From the NCBI GenBank assembly GCA_900545245.1, contig UQYV01000002.1, forward strand, positions 62,001 to 126,000: 64,000 nt of DNA, read 5' to 3'. The DNA comes from an uncultured Bacteroidales bacterium. GTDB taxonomy: Bacteria > Bacteroidota > Bacteroidia > Bacteroidales > UBA932. The notes under the pieces were generated by a model. The model was given only the letters and a program-made list of their open reading frames with translations. It was not told the origin of the DNA and made no database searches. This document shows positions 24,580 through 33,841 of this stretch, piece after piece. The first letter of the stretch is position 1, and each line of letters begins with the position of its first letter. The translations under genes were made by a program, and so were the position numbers.

Positions 24580-25245
24580 TTAATTCTCTATTATCTCAAC
24601 CGAAACAACATCACCTTTAAAGACTATAGTCGTTGGCGCCGCTAGCGGCTTGAGTTCCGTATTCTTCAGTTTCAAATACATCTCACGGCAGATCCACGCA
24701 TCTGTGGCAGCATATTTCATTTGGGGATCTGAAAGCTTGTCCGCCTCCCAATTGGAGAGCTGCTGTGTCTTGGAAACCTTGACTCCGAGAATGATTGCAG
24801 CCATCTTTTTGACGCTCTTGTCGCGTATCCCCCATTCCGGAACAATCTTCTGCAAGTCCACAAAAGAAGCGGGCTTGAACTTCGCATAGCGCTGAAGCCC
24901 CCTCACGTCGTCCGTTGTTGCTGCTCCCACCTTTACGATGTCGGGATTTGCAAGAATGTTGCACAATGCCCGCTGCATCCCAAGCGACTTTATCCTAAAG
25001 AGAAACGCCTTGCCGCCGCCCGAAAGCTGCAGAAGCGCGACACCGGGATTTGGTGTGTGGGGAGTGAAGCAGGGCTTCGTTTCTGTGTCGAAACCGAGAA
25101 TCTTCTGTCTTTTCAAGTAACGGATAGCTCTCCTATAATCCTCAGACAATGAGTCTATTACACATATCTCCCCCGGAAATGAAGCCAGCGGCATCGTCTC
25201 AATCGCTTCCGGAAGTATGTTTTCTATGAATCTGTTTTCGTTCAC
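24580..25245 (-). CDS. 3'-5' exonuclease, DEDDy family (RNase D/WRN-like)
   Basis: The 221-residue protein is a single exonuclease domain. Metal-binding residues are visible: ILGFDTET (D53, E55), TTDDVRGL (D112/D113) and KYAATDAW (Y178, D182), which makes the DEDDy set complete. It has no HRDC domain, unlike RNase D. It trims RNA or DNA 3' ends in the cytoplasm; the substrate is not known. It lies between an unknown lipoprotein gene and rlmI. Confidence 0.88.
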   Translation of the reverse strand: MNENRFIENILPEAIETMPLASFPGEICVIDSLSEDYRRAIRYLKRQKILGFDTETKPCFTPHTPNPGVALLQLSGGGKAFLFRIKSLGMQRALCNILANPDIVKVGAATTDDVRGLQRYAKFKPASFVDLQKIVPEWGIRDKSVKKMAAIILGVKVSKTQQLSNWEADKLSDPQMKYAATDAWICREMYLKLKNTELKPLAAPTTIVFKGDVVSVEIIEN

Positions 25246-25275
25246 CTCTGCACTGCTCTTTAATTAAACTGTACA

Positions 25276-26529
25276 TCACTCCGTCAGCCTGTCCATGTTG
25301 AGTATCACCGGAGCTACAAGACGGTTGACCTTTTCAAGATACTCGTCACTCATATACAAGCGTCCAAGAGGAACTGTCCGCGTAATCTGAATACTTGCAT
25401 CCGCCGAATGGTTATACTTGAACTTGTCGGAAAGCGTGCCTCCGAAACTGACACTCTCAAGCGGAACGCTCGACGACGGAACTGTCACGTATGCCTTCAC
25501 CGAAGGGTATGCAATCCTATGCGTAAACAAATTATGATCGCGAAGAACATTGTAGCACGCTTGAATGACAGCATCCTCTCCCCCGATAAATTCAAAGTTC
25601 TCGTCAAGCACTGCGCGGTAGTTCTCCATATCAAGCCCCTGGGACGTCCTTATCTCCTCCAACACCTCCGAGAGATCACGGACATTGAGCGAATCGGACG
25701 ATACGCCGACAAGCACGGCTGAAATCTTGTCCTGAGCACCCGACGCCAGATAGTTGTCAAGAAACTCCATGAATATCGTCTTCGAGTCCCCGCCTGAGAC
25801 CGTATGTTCGATGTAGTCGGGAAATGAATCAGAACCATTACGGCACCGTTCATACACTCCTTTGTACAGACCATGTTCAATCTCCTTACTTCCGGCAAGA
25901 ACGGCAATCAGCCCATTCGGGTGACGTTTTCCGGCGCGGTTCATCATTTCGTCAGAAAGTGAGAGTACAGGGACATCAATCCCGGCAGAGACAAGTAGAG
26001 TATCAATATCCTTCAACGCATAGCGGCACAGATATGGAGAATCCACAATCAAAACCTTTGCAGGAATGCGGGGTGAAGTCATTTCTTCGTCAAATGTGTT
26101 TGAATAGCAACTGCTACCCAAGGACGCCACTGCCATGCTGACTGCAGCCTCGCGCATTGCAGGAATATTCTCGGCCTCAATGTAGCCGGCATACGGAGAG
26201 TTTGCCATGTCAAATACAGGAGTGAACGTCTCCCCCGCAAAATCATGCAGTTCATCCGGCTGCTCGCGCCCGTCGATGTTATCGAAACGGTCTGAGCACA
26301 GAAAGTCAGACACCATGCGGCATACCGACTCAAAATCTCCTATGACTGCGATGCTTCCTGCCACATTGTTCGGAACATATTTGTCCAGAATGTGCTTGGA
26401 AACAGAACTCGTATCAGTGAGTGCCTGCTTTACAAAGGGCAGGTATGGTTCTAAAACATTCTTGTTTCTCTCGCATGCTGTCAAGATAATTGCCAGCATC
26501 AGAATCGATATGAGAAACCTCTTCCTCAT
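25276..26529 (-). CDS. Lipoprotein of unknown function
   Basis: The 417-residue protein starts MRKRFLISILMLAIILTAC, a lipoprotein signal with Cys19. The mature part shows no motif I know; it is of mixed alpha/beta character with two stretches (IPAKVLIVDSPYL, ISAVLVGVSSD) that look like beta strands ending in Asp/Ser loops, as in periplasmic binding or Rossmann folds. The start overlaps the pssA stop by 4 bases, so they are co-translated. Its tie to phospholipid synthesis is only positional. Probably periplasm-facing. Confidence 0.7.
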   Translation of the reverse strand: MRKRFLISILMLAIILTACERNKNVLEPYLPFVKQALTDTSSVSKHILDKYVPNNVAGSIAVIGDFESVCRMVSDFLCSDRFDNIDGREQPDELHDFAGETFTPVFDMANSPYAGYIEAENIPAMREAAVSMAVASLGSSCYSNTFDEEMTSPRIPAKVLIVDSPYLCRYALKDIDTLLVSAGIDVPVLSLSDEMMNRAGKRHPNGLIAVLAGSKEIEHGLYKGVYERCRNGSDSFPDYIEHTVSGGDSKTIFMEFLDNYLASGAQDKISAVLVGVSSDSLNVRDLSEVLEEIRTSQGLDMENYRAVLDENFEFIGGEDAVIQACYNVLRDHNLFTHRIAYPSVKAYVTVPSSSVPLESVSFGGTLSDKFKYNHSADASIQITRTVPLGRLYMSDEYLEKVNRLVAPVILNMDRLTE

Positions 26530-27320
26530 TTCGCGTCCTTATGGGTAAACGGCAGCGCCGCAACGTTCAAGACAATGTAATAGAAAAATATGAGGCTGAA
26601 TGCCATCGAGAAATGAAGCCTAAACACAGCGACTGCAACTACTATGAGAGCGGCACCGACAAAAAACGCTATCCGCAGTTTTCCATAGTGCCCCTCTGCA
26701 AGGTTGCTTCCCTTTTTTATCTTCATCGCGAACATTGGAATCTCGCAGACAAGCAGGGCTGCGACTGTGACAGAAAGCACAGGAACCATAATCCTGACGG
26801 TCGCCCAATCTGAAAGCCATGCGGCAAGCTCACTCTCCGATTTCATCGCGAAGCATACGAGTGCCGCAAGAAATATTGCGCCCGCAGGGGTTGCAAGACC
26901 AATGAAATTCTCGCTCTGACGCTCATCTGTGTTGAACTTTGCCAACCTCAGTCCGGAGAACACGGCAACGAGCACGGGAGAGAGCACCACGAGCCAGTGA
27001 ATGAACGGCGAGACGTTGAATGCGAGGTCAAGCCCACCCAAGAACGAATGCTCAGCAAAGCATACTAGCATCACCGACGGAAGAACACCGAAGCTAACCA
27101 TGTCCGAGAGGGAGTCAAGTTCCTTGCCCATTGGTGAATAGGCATGCAGTGCCCTTGCGGCCAGACCGTCGCAGAAATCAAAGACGGAAGCGGCCAGCAT
27201 AAGATAGAATGCCGTCGGCACATCACCCTTCAGACAAGACAAAATCCCCAATACACCACAGAGCAAGTTCATTGATGTGATGGTATTGGGGATATTTTTA
27301 CGAATGCTTACCATAATCAA
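26526..27320 (-). CDS. pssA: CDP-diacylglycerol--serine O-phosphatidyltransferase (PssA type II)
   Basis: The 264-residue membrane protein has the full CDP-alcohol phosphatidyltransferase motif: D48, D51, G52, A55, R56, G65, D69, D73 in DFCDGLAARALHAYSPMGKE. About seven membrane helices follow. It makes phosphatidylserine, the precursor of phosphatidylethanolamine, the main Bacteroidota phospholipid. The decarboxylase gene is not in the window. Met4 (MVSIRKNIPN) is an equally plausible start. The gene sits 20 bases after the C1B peptidase gene and 4-base-overlaps the following lipoprotein gene. Confidence 0.9.
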   Translation of the reverse strand: MIMVSIRKNIPNTITSMNLLCGVLGILSCLKGDVPTAFYLMLAASVFDFCDGLAARALHAYSPMGKELDSLSDMVSFGVLPSVMLVCFAEHSFLGGLDLAFNVSPFIHWLVVLSPVLVAVFSGLRLAKFNTDERQSENFIGLATPAGAIFLAALVCFAMKSESELAAWLSDWATVRIMVPVLSVTVAALLVCEIPMFAMKIKKGSNLAEGHYGKLRIAFFVGAALIVVAVAVFRLHFSMAFSLIFFYYIVLNVAALPFTHKDAK

Positions 27321-27339
27321 TCATCCGAATATGGACAAC

Positions 27340-28518
27340 TTATTTTATGCCAAGCTTCTTCTTTATCGACTTCGGAAGCGCGTCCTTATGAACAACAATG
27401 TTGAGAGTCTTGTAACGGACATAAGCATCTGACGCATACCATATTCCCTTGTATGCCCCGGCTTCGCCCCAAGAGTTCTTCACGATGAAGAAAGGATTGC
27501 CGTTCTGATCTTTTGCGAGACCATAAATCTGCATTCCATGGTCGTCGGTCGTCTGCTTGTTGTCATAGGCAATCTGACGCATCTCCTGAGTAATTTTCTT
27601 TTCCTCTGCAGAAGTCTGCTCCGAAGACTTTTCGTCAGACTTTCCAATCCAATGCTCTTGATCGGAGCCCGCAGTCGGTGCAGCATCCACGTCCGGAACC
27701 ACAGCGGTGCCGTTGCGTGTAAATCCCTTCTCGCTGACGTCAGCACCCCACGCGATAGTGAATCCCTTGTCAATGGCATTGTACATCACTTCCATAAGCT
27801 CATCAATCGGAAGATTGTATGCGCTCCCCCATCTCCAGTTGTCGCTGACTTCTATTACGAACGGCTTGTAGAACGGGTGATGAGTGAATGAGGAAAGGTT
27901 AATGTAGTCGTCAACATTGATTCCAAGATAGTCGCGATAGGACTCCGGAGTGAAAGTCTTTCCGTCAACTGTGAATTCTGTCGGAAGTTCTCCGAGATAT
28001 GCACTGAGTATGCCGTTGTAGGCATTCTTCCACGCGGTCGAAAGAGTCTTGTTCGGATTCTCGGCGATGGCTTTGATGAAACCCTCGAGTGCGGCGTCCA
28101 TTTCTGCCTGAACCGGAAGTTCCGTACCATAGTTCATTCCGGTGTAAACTTCCTGCGGAACGATTCCATAGTTACGAATTACCTCATAGACATCGCCGAA
28201 TGAGCTCCCGGCCGAAAAACCGAGTTTGCCGTCGAGACGGACATATTTCACTCCCCTGTCAAAATAAGACCTGTTCACCACGAACATCTCTGAGAGGTCC
28301 GTCTCAATGCCCTTCTGGCGGAGAATCTCAGACTCTACAAAAGAAAGTGCGGAATAGCACCAGCATGTCCCGGAACGGTATTGGTTCTTGATGCTTGTAA
28401 CCGGATTCTCCTTTACGGTAGTAAACACATACTCGGCCCTCTGAGTTTTGTCCTGCGCCTGTGCAACGAAACCGAATCCAAGTGCAAGCGCGACTGCGGT
28501 GATGATAAATCTCTTCAT
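27340..28518 (-). CDS. Secreted C1B cysteine peptidase (bleomycin hydrolase/aminopeptidase C family)
   Basis: The 392-residue product has a signal peptide (MKRFIITAVALALGFGFVAQA) and the C1B triad: Gln46 and Cys52 in NQYRSGTCWCYS, His327 in DDHGMQIYG, Asn348 in VKNSWG. Family members are usually cytoplasmic hexameric aminopeptidases near 450 residues; this one is exported and somewhat shorter. It likely degrades peptides in the periplasm. A frame to 28602 exists, but a consensus promoter (28572-28603) covers it, so ATG 28518 is the start. Confidence 0.9.
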   Translation of the reverse strand: MKRFIITAVALALGFGFVAQAQDKTQRAEYVFTTVKENPVTSIKNQYRSGTCWCYSALSFVESEILRQKGIETDLSEMFVVNRSYFDRGVKYVRLDGKLGFSAGSSFGDVYEVIRNYGIVPQEVYTGMNYGTELPVQAEMDAALEGFIKAIAENPNKTLSTAWKNAYNGILSAYLGELPTEFTVDGKTFTPESYRDYLGINVDDYINLSSFTHHPFYKPFVIEVSDNWRWGSAYNLPIDELMEVMYNAIDKGFTIAWGADVSEKGFTRNGTAVVPDVDAAPTAGSDQEHWIGKSDEKSSEQTSAEEKKITQEMRQIAYDNKQTTDDHGMQIYGLAKDQNGNPFFIVKNSWGEAGAYKGIWYASDAYVRYKTLNIVVHKDALPKSIKKKLGIK

Positions 28519-28571
28519 ATCCTTAACCTTTATATTATACCAAATAAAATATATACCTAAAATGAAGCTCG

Positions 28572-28603
28572 CAAAGTTAAGGTTTTGCCTCAATAAAAGC
28601 AAA
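28572..28603 (-). promoter_or_regulatory. Promoter of the secreted C1B peptidase
   Basis: Minus strand TTTG (28600-28603), 20-base spacer, TAACTTTG (28572-28579). It may also drive pssA and the genes after it, since no terminator is seen between them. Confidence 0.8.
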
Positions 28604-28631
28604 AAAAGTTCAGTCGATTACCTCTATTCGG

Positions 28632-29453
28632 CTATTTAAGTCTGTCAACCTTGAGATTGCCCATGTTAAGTCCCCAACATCCGTTCTGAATGATTGGAAT
28701 CTCAACTCCGTCGGGTCCCTTCTCCCAACAAATTTCCTTTAAGAAAGTGTGGGAATGACCGCCAACGATAAGGTCAACATTGCGCAGACCGCGCTGAACC
28801 ATCATTCTGTCGCTCTCAAACCCAAGATGCGTGAGACAGATGACCATGTCGCACTTCTTTTCGTTGCGGAGATAATCAGCCCACCTGTTAGCCGTTTCCA
28901 CCGGGTCACGGAACTCAAGCTGGCGGGCAATGGCCGCATCAACCACAGGCCTGACGTCAGTGGTAAGACCTATGATTCCGATCTTGAGTCCGGCCTTGCT
29001 GACAATAGTGTATGGCTTGACATATTTTCCAAGCTCGAACTTCGAGAAATCATAATTGGCGCAGAGTATCGGAAACTTTAGCTTCTTTACGCGAGAGGTG
29101 AGCTCGTCAAGTCCGTTGTCAAACTCATGGTTTCCTATTGCAGTGGCGTCAAAGCCCATGGCATTCATCAGGTCCACTTCCAGGAAGCCTCTCATGACGA
29201 TAAAATAGGAGGTTCCCTGGCTAAAGTCACCGGCATGCAGAAGAAGGACGTTCTTTCTTCCGTCGGCAGTGCGCACGCTGTCGATGTACGCGGCCCTTTC
29301 GAGAGTTCCGCCCTGCCCGTTGAGAGAGCCTACACGTTCCGGCTCTATGTGGCTGTGAGTGTCGTTCAGGTGAAGTATTGTAAGTTCCTGTGCATAAGCA
29401 CCATAAGAAACGGCAAGCAATGCTGCGACAAGTATGTGTCCGATTCTTTTCAT
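28632..29453 (-). CDS. Periplasmic metallophosphatase, N-terminal domain half of a 5'-nucleotidase
   Basis: The 273-residue protein has a signal peptide (ending SYGAYAQ) and the calcineurin-like metal-site motifs in order: HLNDTHSH, HAGDFSQG, IGNHEFD, LTHLGF and GGHSHT. It equals the catalytic domain of UshA-type 5'-nucleotidases but stops where the substrate-specificity domain should begin. That domain is in the gene just upstream (29467-30330). Together they probably release phosphate from nucleotides in the periplasm. Confidence 0.9.
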   Translation of the reverse strand: MKRIGHILVAALLAVSYGAYAQELTILHLNDTHSHIEPERVGSLNGQGGTLERAAYIDSVRTADGRKNVLLLHAGDFSQGTSYFIVMRGFLEVDLMNAMGFDATAIGNHEFDNGLDELTSRVKKLKFPILCANYDFSKFELGKYVKPYTIVSKAGLKIGIIGLTTDVRPVVDAAIARQLEFRDPVETANRWADYLRNEKKCDMVICLTHLGFESDRMMVQRGLRNVDLIVGGHSHTFLKEICWEKGPDGVEIPIIQNGCWGLNMGNLKVDRLK

Positions 29454-29466
29454 TTTCTGTCCTCCC

Positions 29467-30330
29467 CTATTTTTCGATTACGACTCTTCCGTCTGTGTGA
29501 TACTCAATCGGTTTACCTTCAGATGAAAGGGACTTCACCTTATCGAGTATGATGTCGATGATGTCGATGTCGTAGATTTTCATATTTCTGGAATTGTTTT
29601 CGAGGTAGAGTCCGTCACCTCCTTCAAGAAGGAAAGATATAGTAGCAACTCCGTACCATCTGGCGTCGTCTAGCGGTTCTCCGTCCAATTCCGCGGAGAC
29701 AAGCTTTCCATCTTTTGCCACGACCCTACAGCCGCCGAGCACCTGAAAGCGATCGGCTGCCATCTTTTCAAGAATTGCGCGGATTTCGCTTCCCTGAAGT
29801 TCAAGGTAGACTATCTGATTCCTGAACGGGAACATGGATTTCAGGTCGTCAAGTATGATGTTGCCGTGAGGCATGGCACAGCGGATTCCTCCGAAATTGC
29901 CGACACCGAAAGACACCGACTTTCCGGATTCTTTTGCCACAGCTTCCATTATGTTGTCAATGAACCAGTTAGAAAGTTCAGATTCCGGATACTCGACATC
30001 CATCTCACGGGTGCTGTACCCTACGGTCTCCCTCATCGGAGCCATCCTGTCCTGCACGGAAAGCAGTTCCTTGGCAGCCTTGTATGTTGCCGTACGGCGA
30101 CCATATACCTTGCCGTCAGGAGCGTAGTATTTCCCGTGCCTGATCTCTCCGAGACATTCCTTCACGTCGTCGGATGACGGAGATTTCGCTCCAACACGGC
30201 TTCCGTCCATCGGTGTCAAGGTCCACGAGACCACTTCAACTTTGCCGACTTGTTGCTGACGATCTGCAGAATTCTGTGCAAATGCGGTGATTCCAGCAAG
30301 CAATAACAATATTACAAATATCTTCTTCAT
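29467..30330 (-). CDS. Periplasmic 5'-nucleotidase C-terminal domain protein
   Basis: The 287-residue protein has a signal peptide (MKKIFVILLLLAGITAFAQ) and then, from about residue 130, the 5'-nucleotidase C-terminal domain: LSNWFIDNIMEAV, GVGNFGGIRCAMPHGNI, MFPFRNQIVYLELQGSEI and TISFLLEGGDGLY. In fused enzymes this domain binds the nucleoside. The catalytic half is the next gene, 13 bases on, so the order of halves is reversed compared with the fused enzyme. Confidence 0.88.
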   Translation of the reverse strand: MKKIFVILLLLAGITAFAQNSADRQQQVGKVEVVSWTLTPMDGSRVGAKSPSSDDVKECLGEIRHGKYYAPDGKVYGRRTATYKAAKELLSVQDRMAPMRETVGYSTREMDVEYPESELSNWFIDNIMEAVAKESGKSVSFGVGNFGGIRCAMPHGNIILDDLKSMFPFRNQIVYLELQGSEIRAILEKMAADRFQVLGGCRVVAKDGKLVSAELDGEPLDDARWYGVATISFLLEGGDGLYLENNSRNMKIYDIDIIDIILDKVKSLSSEGKPIEYHTDGRVVIEK

Positions 30331-30378
30331 CGTATTTTATTTTATTTTGGTTTACCGAATCTTGTCGTTCTTCCTAAG

Positions 30379-31761
30379 CTATTTCATTCTCAACCATTTC
30401 CACAAGTCCTTGAACGTTGATTTCTTGCCGAAAGTGAGTATTCCGATTTTATAAATCTTGGCAGAGAGCCATGCGCAGCCGAGGAAAGTCAGCAGCAGCA
30501 GCGCAATCGAAAGTACAAGCTCCCACATCGGCACTCCGAAAGGAATCCTTGCAAGCATCACTATCGGCGAGGTGAATGGTATAATCGATCCCCAGAACGC
30601 CAACGGGCTATCAGGAGATTTGAAGGCATAGAGGGCGATGAAGAACCCGAGAAGAAGCGGAATCGTCACCGGAATCTGAAGTTGGCTGCTGTCTGCCTCG
30701 TTTTCAACGGAAGACCCGATGGCCGCAAAAAGTGAAGCATAAAGCAGGTATCCAAGCACGAAGAAAATCACGAATGAAACGAGTATCTCAGTATAATTCA
30801 ACTCCCTAAGAGCAGAAAGCACCGAATTTCCCTGTGTGTCGAGACCTGCCGCCATTGCCGACGGATCGAGGTTCATTCCCGTAGCATCCAATGCTGACTG
30901 GTCAACCCCTGCCATTGCGCTCATCTGCTGGCTGCTGCCCATAATAGAATCAAATCCGATGATTCCTCCTACAGCAGAGACAATCACACCGGTCAGCACA
31001 ATCCAAAGGAGAAACTGTGTCAGGGCAACGGCAGCGACGCCGACAATCTTGCCGAACATAAGTTCCGTGGCCTTGACGCTGGAAACCAAAACTTCCACCA
31101 CCCTGCTGGACTTTTCCTCAATCACCGAGGACATCACCATGGCGGAGAACATCGCTATGAACATGTAGATTATCATCCCGAGCAGCATCGAAACAATCAT
31201 CTTCACCTCAGCAGAATCGAGCTTTGCCTCTCCGGAGTCATCAATTGTATAGGTCGTCACACTGACGTCGGCCTTGACTTCTGCCATAATCTGCTTGAGA
31301 TCTCCTATGTCATAAAGCGAGATTCGATAGTCTTCAACCGCATCGTCCACTTGTGACTCGATAGCAGATTTCAGTTCAACGCTCAGTGCCTTCGTTGAAT
31401 ACGTGGTAACATTTACAGTTTTTGTTGAATCAATTACCGGAGACACTATCATAAGCACGTCAACGCCAAGTTCCTTTAGATCTGCCTTGACGGAGTCCGG
31501 CTGATGCCCGGAATAGTCAGTGAATATATAAGAATCATCTGACTTAAGTTGCGGCATGACTATGCCGGACTCGTCGATGACAGCTATCTGTTTCCCATTG
31601 TCCTTCACAAAAAACATTATCAGCGACGGGAGCACCATCATCGCGGCAAATAGAATCGGGCCAAGGAAAGTGATTAGAAGGAATGACTTTTTTTTCACAC
31701 GGGTCATGTACTCGCGAGATATGACCACGCCTATATTTCTGAAATTCATAGTATTGTCCAA
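30379..31761 (-). CDS. ABC-2 type transporter permease (NatB-like)
   Basis: The 460-residue protein has one N-terminal membrane helix (about residues 25-48), a large periplasmic loop (about 50-190), and a cluster of five or six helices in the C-terminal half, the NatB/ABC-2 layout. VIEEKSSRVVEVLVSSVKATELMFGKIVG is the cytoplasmic coupling segment seen in the family. It pairs with the ATPase gene 14 bases upstream. NatAB exports Na+ in Bacillus; here the substrate is inferred only. Confidence 0.85.
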   Translation of the reverse strand: MDNTMNFRNIGVVISREYMTRVKKKSFLLITFLGPILFAAMMVLPSLIMFFVKDNGKQIAVIDESGIVMPQLKSDDSYIFTDYSGHQPDSVKADLKELGVDVLMIVSPVIDSTKTVNVTTYSTKALSVELKSAIESQVDDAVEDYRISLYDIGDLKQIMAEVKADVSVTTYTIDDSGEAKLDSAEVKMIVSMLLGMIIYMFIAMFSAMVMSSVIEEKSSRVVEVLVSSVKATELMFGKIVGVAAVALTQFLLWIVLTGVIVSAVGGIIGFDSIMGSSQQMSAMAGVDQSALDATGMNLDPSAMAAGLDTQGNSVLSALRELNYTEILVSFVIFFVLGYLLYASLFAAIGSSVENEADSSQLQIPVTIPLLLGFFIALYAFKSPDSPLAFWGSIIPFTSPIVMLARIPFGVPMWELVLSIALLLLTFLGCAWLSAKIYKIGILTFGKKSTFKDLWKWLRMK

Positions 31762-31775
31762 TATTATATAATTCG

Positions 31776-32699
31776 TTACTTTGAGACCTCCTGACCCTTT
31801 ACAAGTTCGATGAATATGTCATTCATCCTTGGAATGAGTTCTTGGAATGAATTGACGGTCAGATTCCCGGTGATGATTGCAGAGAGCACATCATTGCTTC
31901 GCACCCCTTCTTCAAGAGAGAGAACCGCCGTGTGCCGCCCCGCCTCATTCTTGTCGCTGAGCACGGAAAACAGCCCTTCGTGGGCGGCCACCGGCGTTTC
32001 TCCAGTGTAGACGAGCTCGACATTGCTGTTCCCGTAATGGTGGCGGATGTCATCGAGATGGCCTGAAATGATGAGCTTGGACATGTTTATGAGAGCGATG
32101 TCGTCACAAAGTTCCTCGACGGATTCCATATTATGCGTGGACAAGACAATCGTAGCCCCTTCGTCGCGAAGACGCAGGATTTCTTTCTGAACGACCTGCG
32201 CATTGACAGGGTCAAAGCCGCTAAAAGGCTCATCGAGGATGAGCAGCGAGGGCCTGTGCACCACCGTCGTGATGAACTGAACCTTCTGGGCCATGCCCTT
32301 TGACAGTTCCTCCACCTTCTTGTTCCACCATGACTCAATCCCGAAACGGACAAACCACTTCTTCAGCTCCGTCTCTGCATCCTTATAGGACATTCCTTTC
32401 AGCCGCGCGAAAAAAAGCGCCTGCTCACCGACTTTCATCTTGCGGTACAGTCCTCTCTCTTCAGGCATATAGCCAATCTTCTCGACATCACGTTGCGTGA
32501 TGGGACGTCCGTCAAACAGGATTACTCCGGAGTTCGGTATGGTTATCCTGTTTATAATCCTGATCAGTGTCGTCTTTCCGGAACCGTTAGGTCCGAGCAG
32601 GCCAAAGATCTTGCCCTTCTCCATAGTTACGGAGACATGGTCAAGAGCGACCTTTTCTCCGAAAGATTTGCAGATGTCCTGACATTCAATCAATCCCAT
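31776..32699 (-). CDS. ABC transporter ATP-binding protein (NatA-like)
   Basis: The 307-residue ATPase has Walker A GPNGSGKTT (about residue 36), Q-loop GYMPEERGLYRKM, signature LSKGMAQKVQ (Lys replaces the second Gly, usual in this subfamily), Walker B LLILDEPFSGFDPVN and the H-loop STHNM. The C-terminal 80 residues are the DUF4162-like extension of NatA-type proteins. It powers the permease encoded next. Confidence 0.9.
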   Translation of the reverse strand: MGLIECQDICKSFGEKVALDHVSVTMEKGKIFGLLGPNGSGKTTLIRIINRITIPNSGVILFDGRPITQRDVEKIGYMPEERGLYRKMKVGEQALFFARLKGMSYKDAETELKKWFVRFGIESWWNKKVEELSKGMAQKVQFITTVVHRPSLLILDEPFSGFDPVNAQVVQKEILRLRDEGATIVLSTHNMESVEELCDDIALINMSKLIISGHLDDIRHHYGNSNVELVYTGETPVAAHEGLFSVLSDKNEAGRHTAVLSLEEGVRSNDVLSAIITGNLTVNSFQELIPRMNDIFIELVKGQEVSK

Positions 32700-32742
32700 A
32701 GACTTTATATTATGTTAAAAATTAGGTAATTCATATACATCC

Positions 32743-33786
32743 TCATAATGTAAGCAGCCTTGCCGTGAGCTCCGTAACAAGTTCGGCATCTGTGGCCTCA
32801 CCGTTGTCTCCCCCCTTGCCCTTGAAATCATAGTCACGTATCAGCGCGATGGCAGCCATACACTTGCGTGTCGGATAGTTGCGCACCGCCATGTCATATT
32901 CCCGGAGAAAATAGGGATTGACTCCCAAAAGCGATGCCTTCTCAGCATTGCCGACTCCCGGTTTCGAGGCAAGTAAGGCGTTGTATTTCAGAATCCGGTA
33001 GAAATGCGTGAACAGAGGGCCTGTAGCCATAGGTAAGGCAAACTTTGCGGCAGAACCGATATAGGCGGCTATCTTTAAAGCCTTGGCGGCATTGCGGGCA
33101 GAGAGTTCACGGGTAAGTTCAAATATGCTATATTGGCGGCTGATGCCGACGTTGCGCTCAATATCCTCCGCAGTGACATCTGTCGTGCCGTCCGGAAGAT
33201 TCTTGAGCATCTTGTCTGTTTCCACGGCAATCTTAGACAAATCGGTCCCGGCATACTCGGCCAACAGAGAAGCGGCTTCGGGAGCCAAAGCAAGCCCGCG
33301 AGACCGGTAATAGGACGTTATCCACTGCGGCATCTCGTAGTCTCTCAGTTGGGAGGACTCGACGACAACTCCTATTTTTGAAACTGTCTTGTAAAGGGAT
33401 TTCCTCTTGTCCGCAGACGCCCCGTGCATCGCAATCACAAGGACGGTGGACTCCAGCGGTTTCGTGCAGTAGAGTGCAAGATCCTCAAGCGAACGCATCA
33501 TCTGAGCCTCCTTGACCACAACCAGTCTGCGTTCCGCAAACATCGGATAGCTTCTGGCCGACGTTATCACAGAATCGGCGTCAACATCAGCGCCATAGCA
33601 TATCAGCTGGTTGAAGTCCCGCTCCCCTTCATCATCGAAGGCATTGGCAATCACAGCTTCGCAGACCATATCCACATAATAGGGTTCGTCCCCCATCAAA
33701 AGATACACCGGCGCGAACCGGTGCTGCCTGACCTGGGCGACTATTTCCGCACATTGCCTATCTGTCTCCGCAAATCCCTTTGCCAT
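32743..33786 (-). CDS. holA: DNA polymerase III subunit delta
   Basis: The 347-residue protein matches HolA: FAPVYLLMGDEPYYVDMVCEAV near the N-terminus, SARSYPMFAERRLVVVKEAQMM, then the lid and collar regions (VGISRQYSIFELTRELSARNAAKAL). Delta opens the sliding clamp during loading. It is downstream of hpf on the same strand, separated by a hairpin. Confidence 0.9.
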   Translation of the reverse strand: MAKGFAETDRQCAEIVAQVRQHRFAPVYLLMGDEPYYVDMVCEAVIANAFDDEGERDFNQLICYGADVDADSVITSARSYPMFAERRLVVVKEAQMMRSLEDLALYCTKPLESTVLVIAMHGASADKRKSLYKTVSKIGVVVESSQLRDYEMPQWITSYYRSRGLALAPEAASLLAEYAGTDLSKIAVETDKMLKNLPDGTTDVTAEDIERNVGISRQYSIFELTRELSARNAAKALKIAAYIGSAAKFALPMATGPLFTHFYRILKYNALLASKPGVGNAEKASLLGVNPYFLREYDMAVRNYPTRKCMAAIALIRDYDFKGKGGDNGEATDAELVTELTARLLTL

Positions 33787-33803
33787 ATCTACTTATCACC
33801 AAA

Positions 33804-33833
33804 GCGGAGAAGCCTTTCAGGAGACTTCTCCGC
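33804..33833 (-). terminator. Hairpin between hpf and holA
   Basis: GCGGAGAAG (33804-33812) pairs with CTTCTCCGC (33825-33833). On the minus strand it is followed only by TTTGG and then the holA start, so it is a weak terminator or attenuator that would lower holA relative to hpf. Confidence 0.5.
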
Positions 33834-33841
33834 CCAATAAA

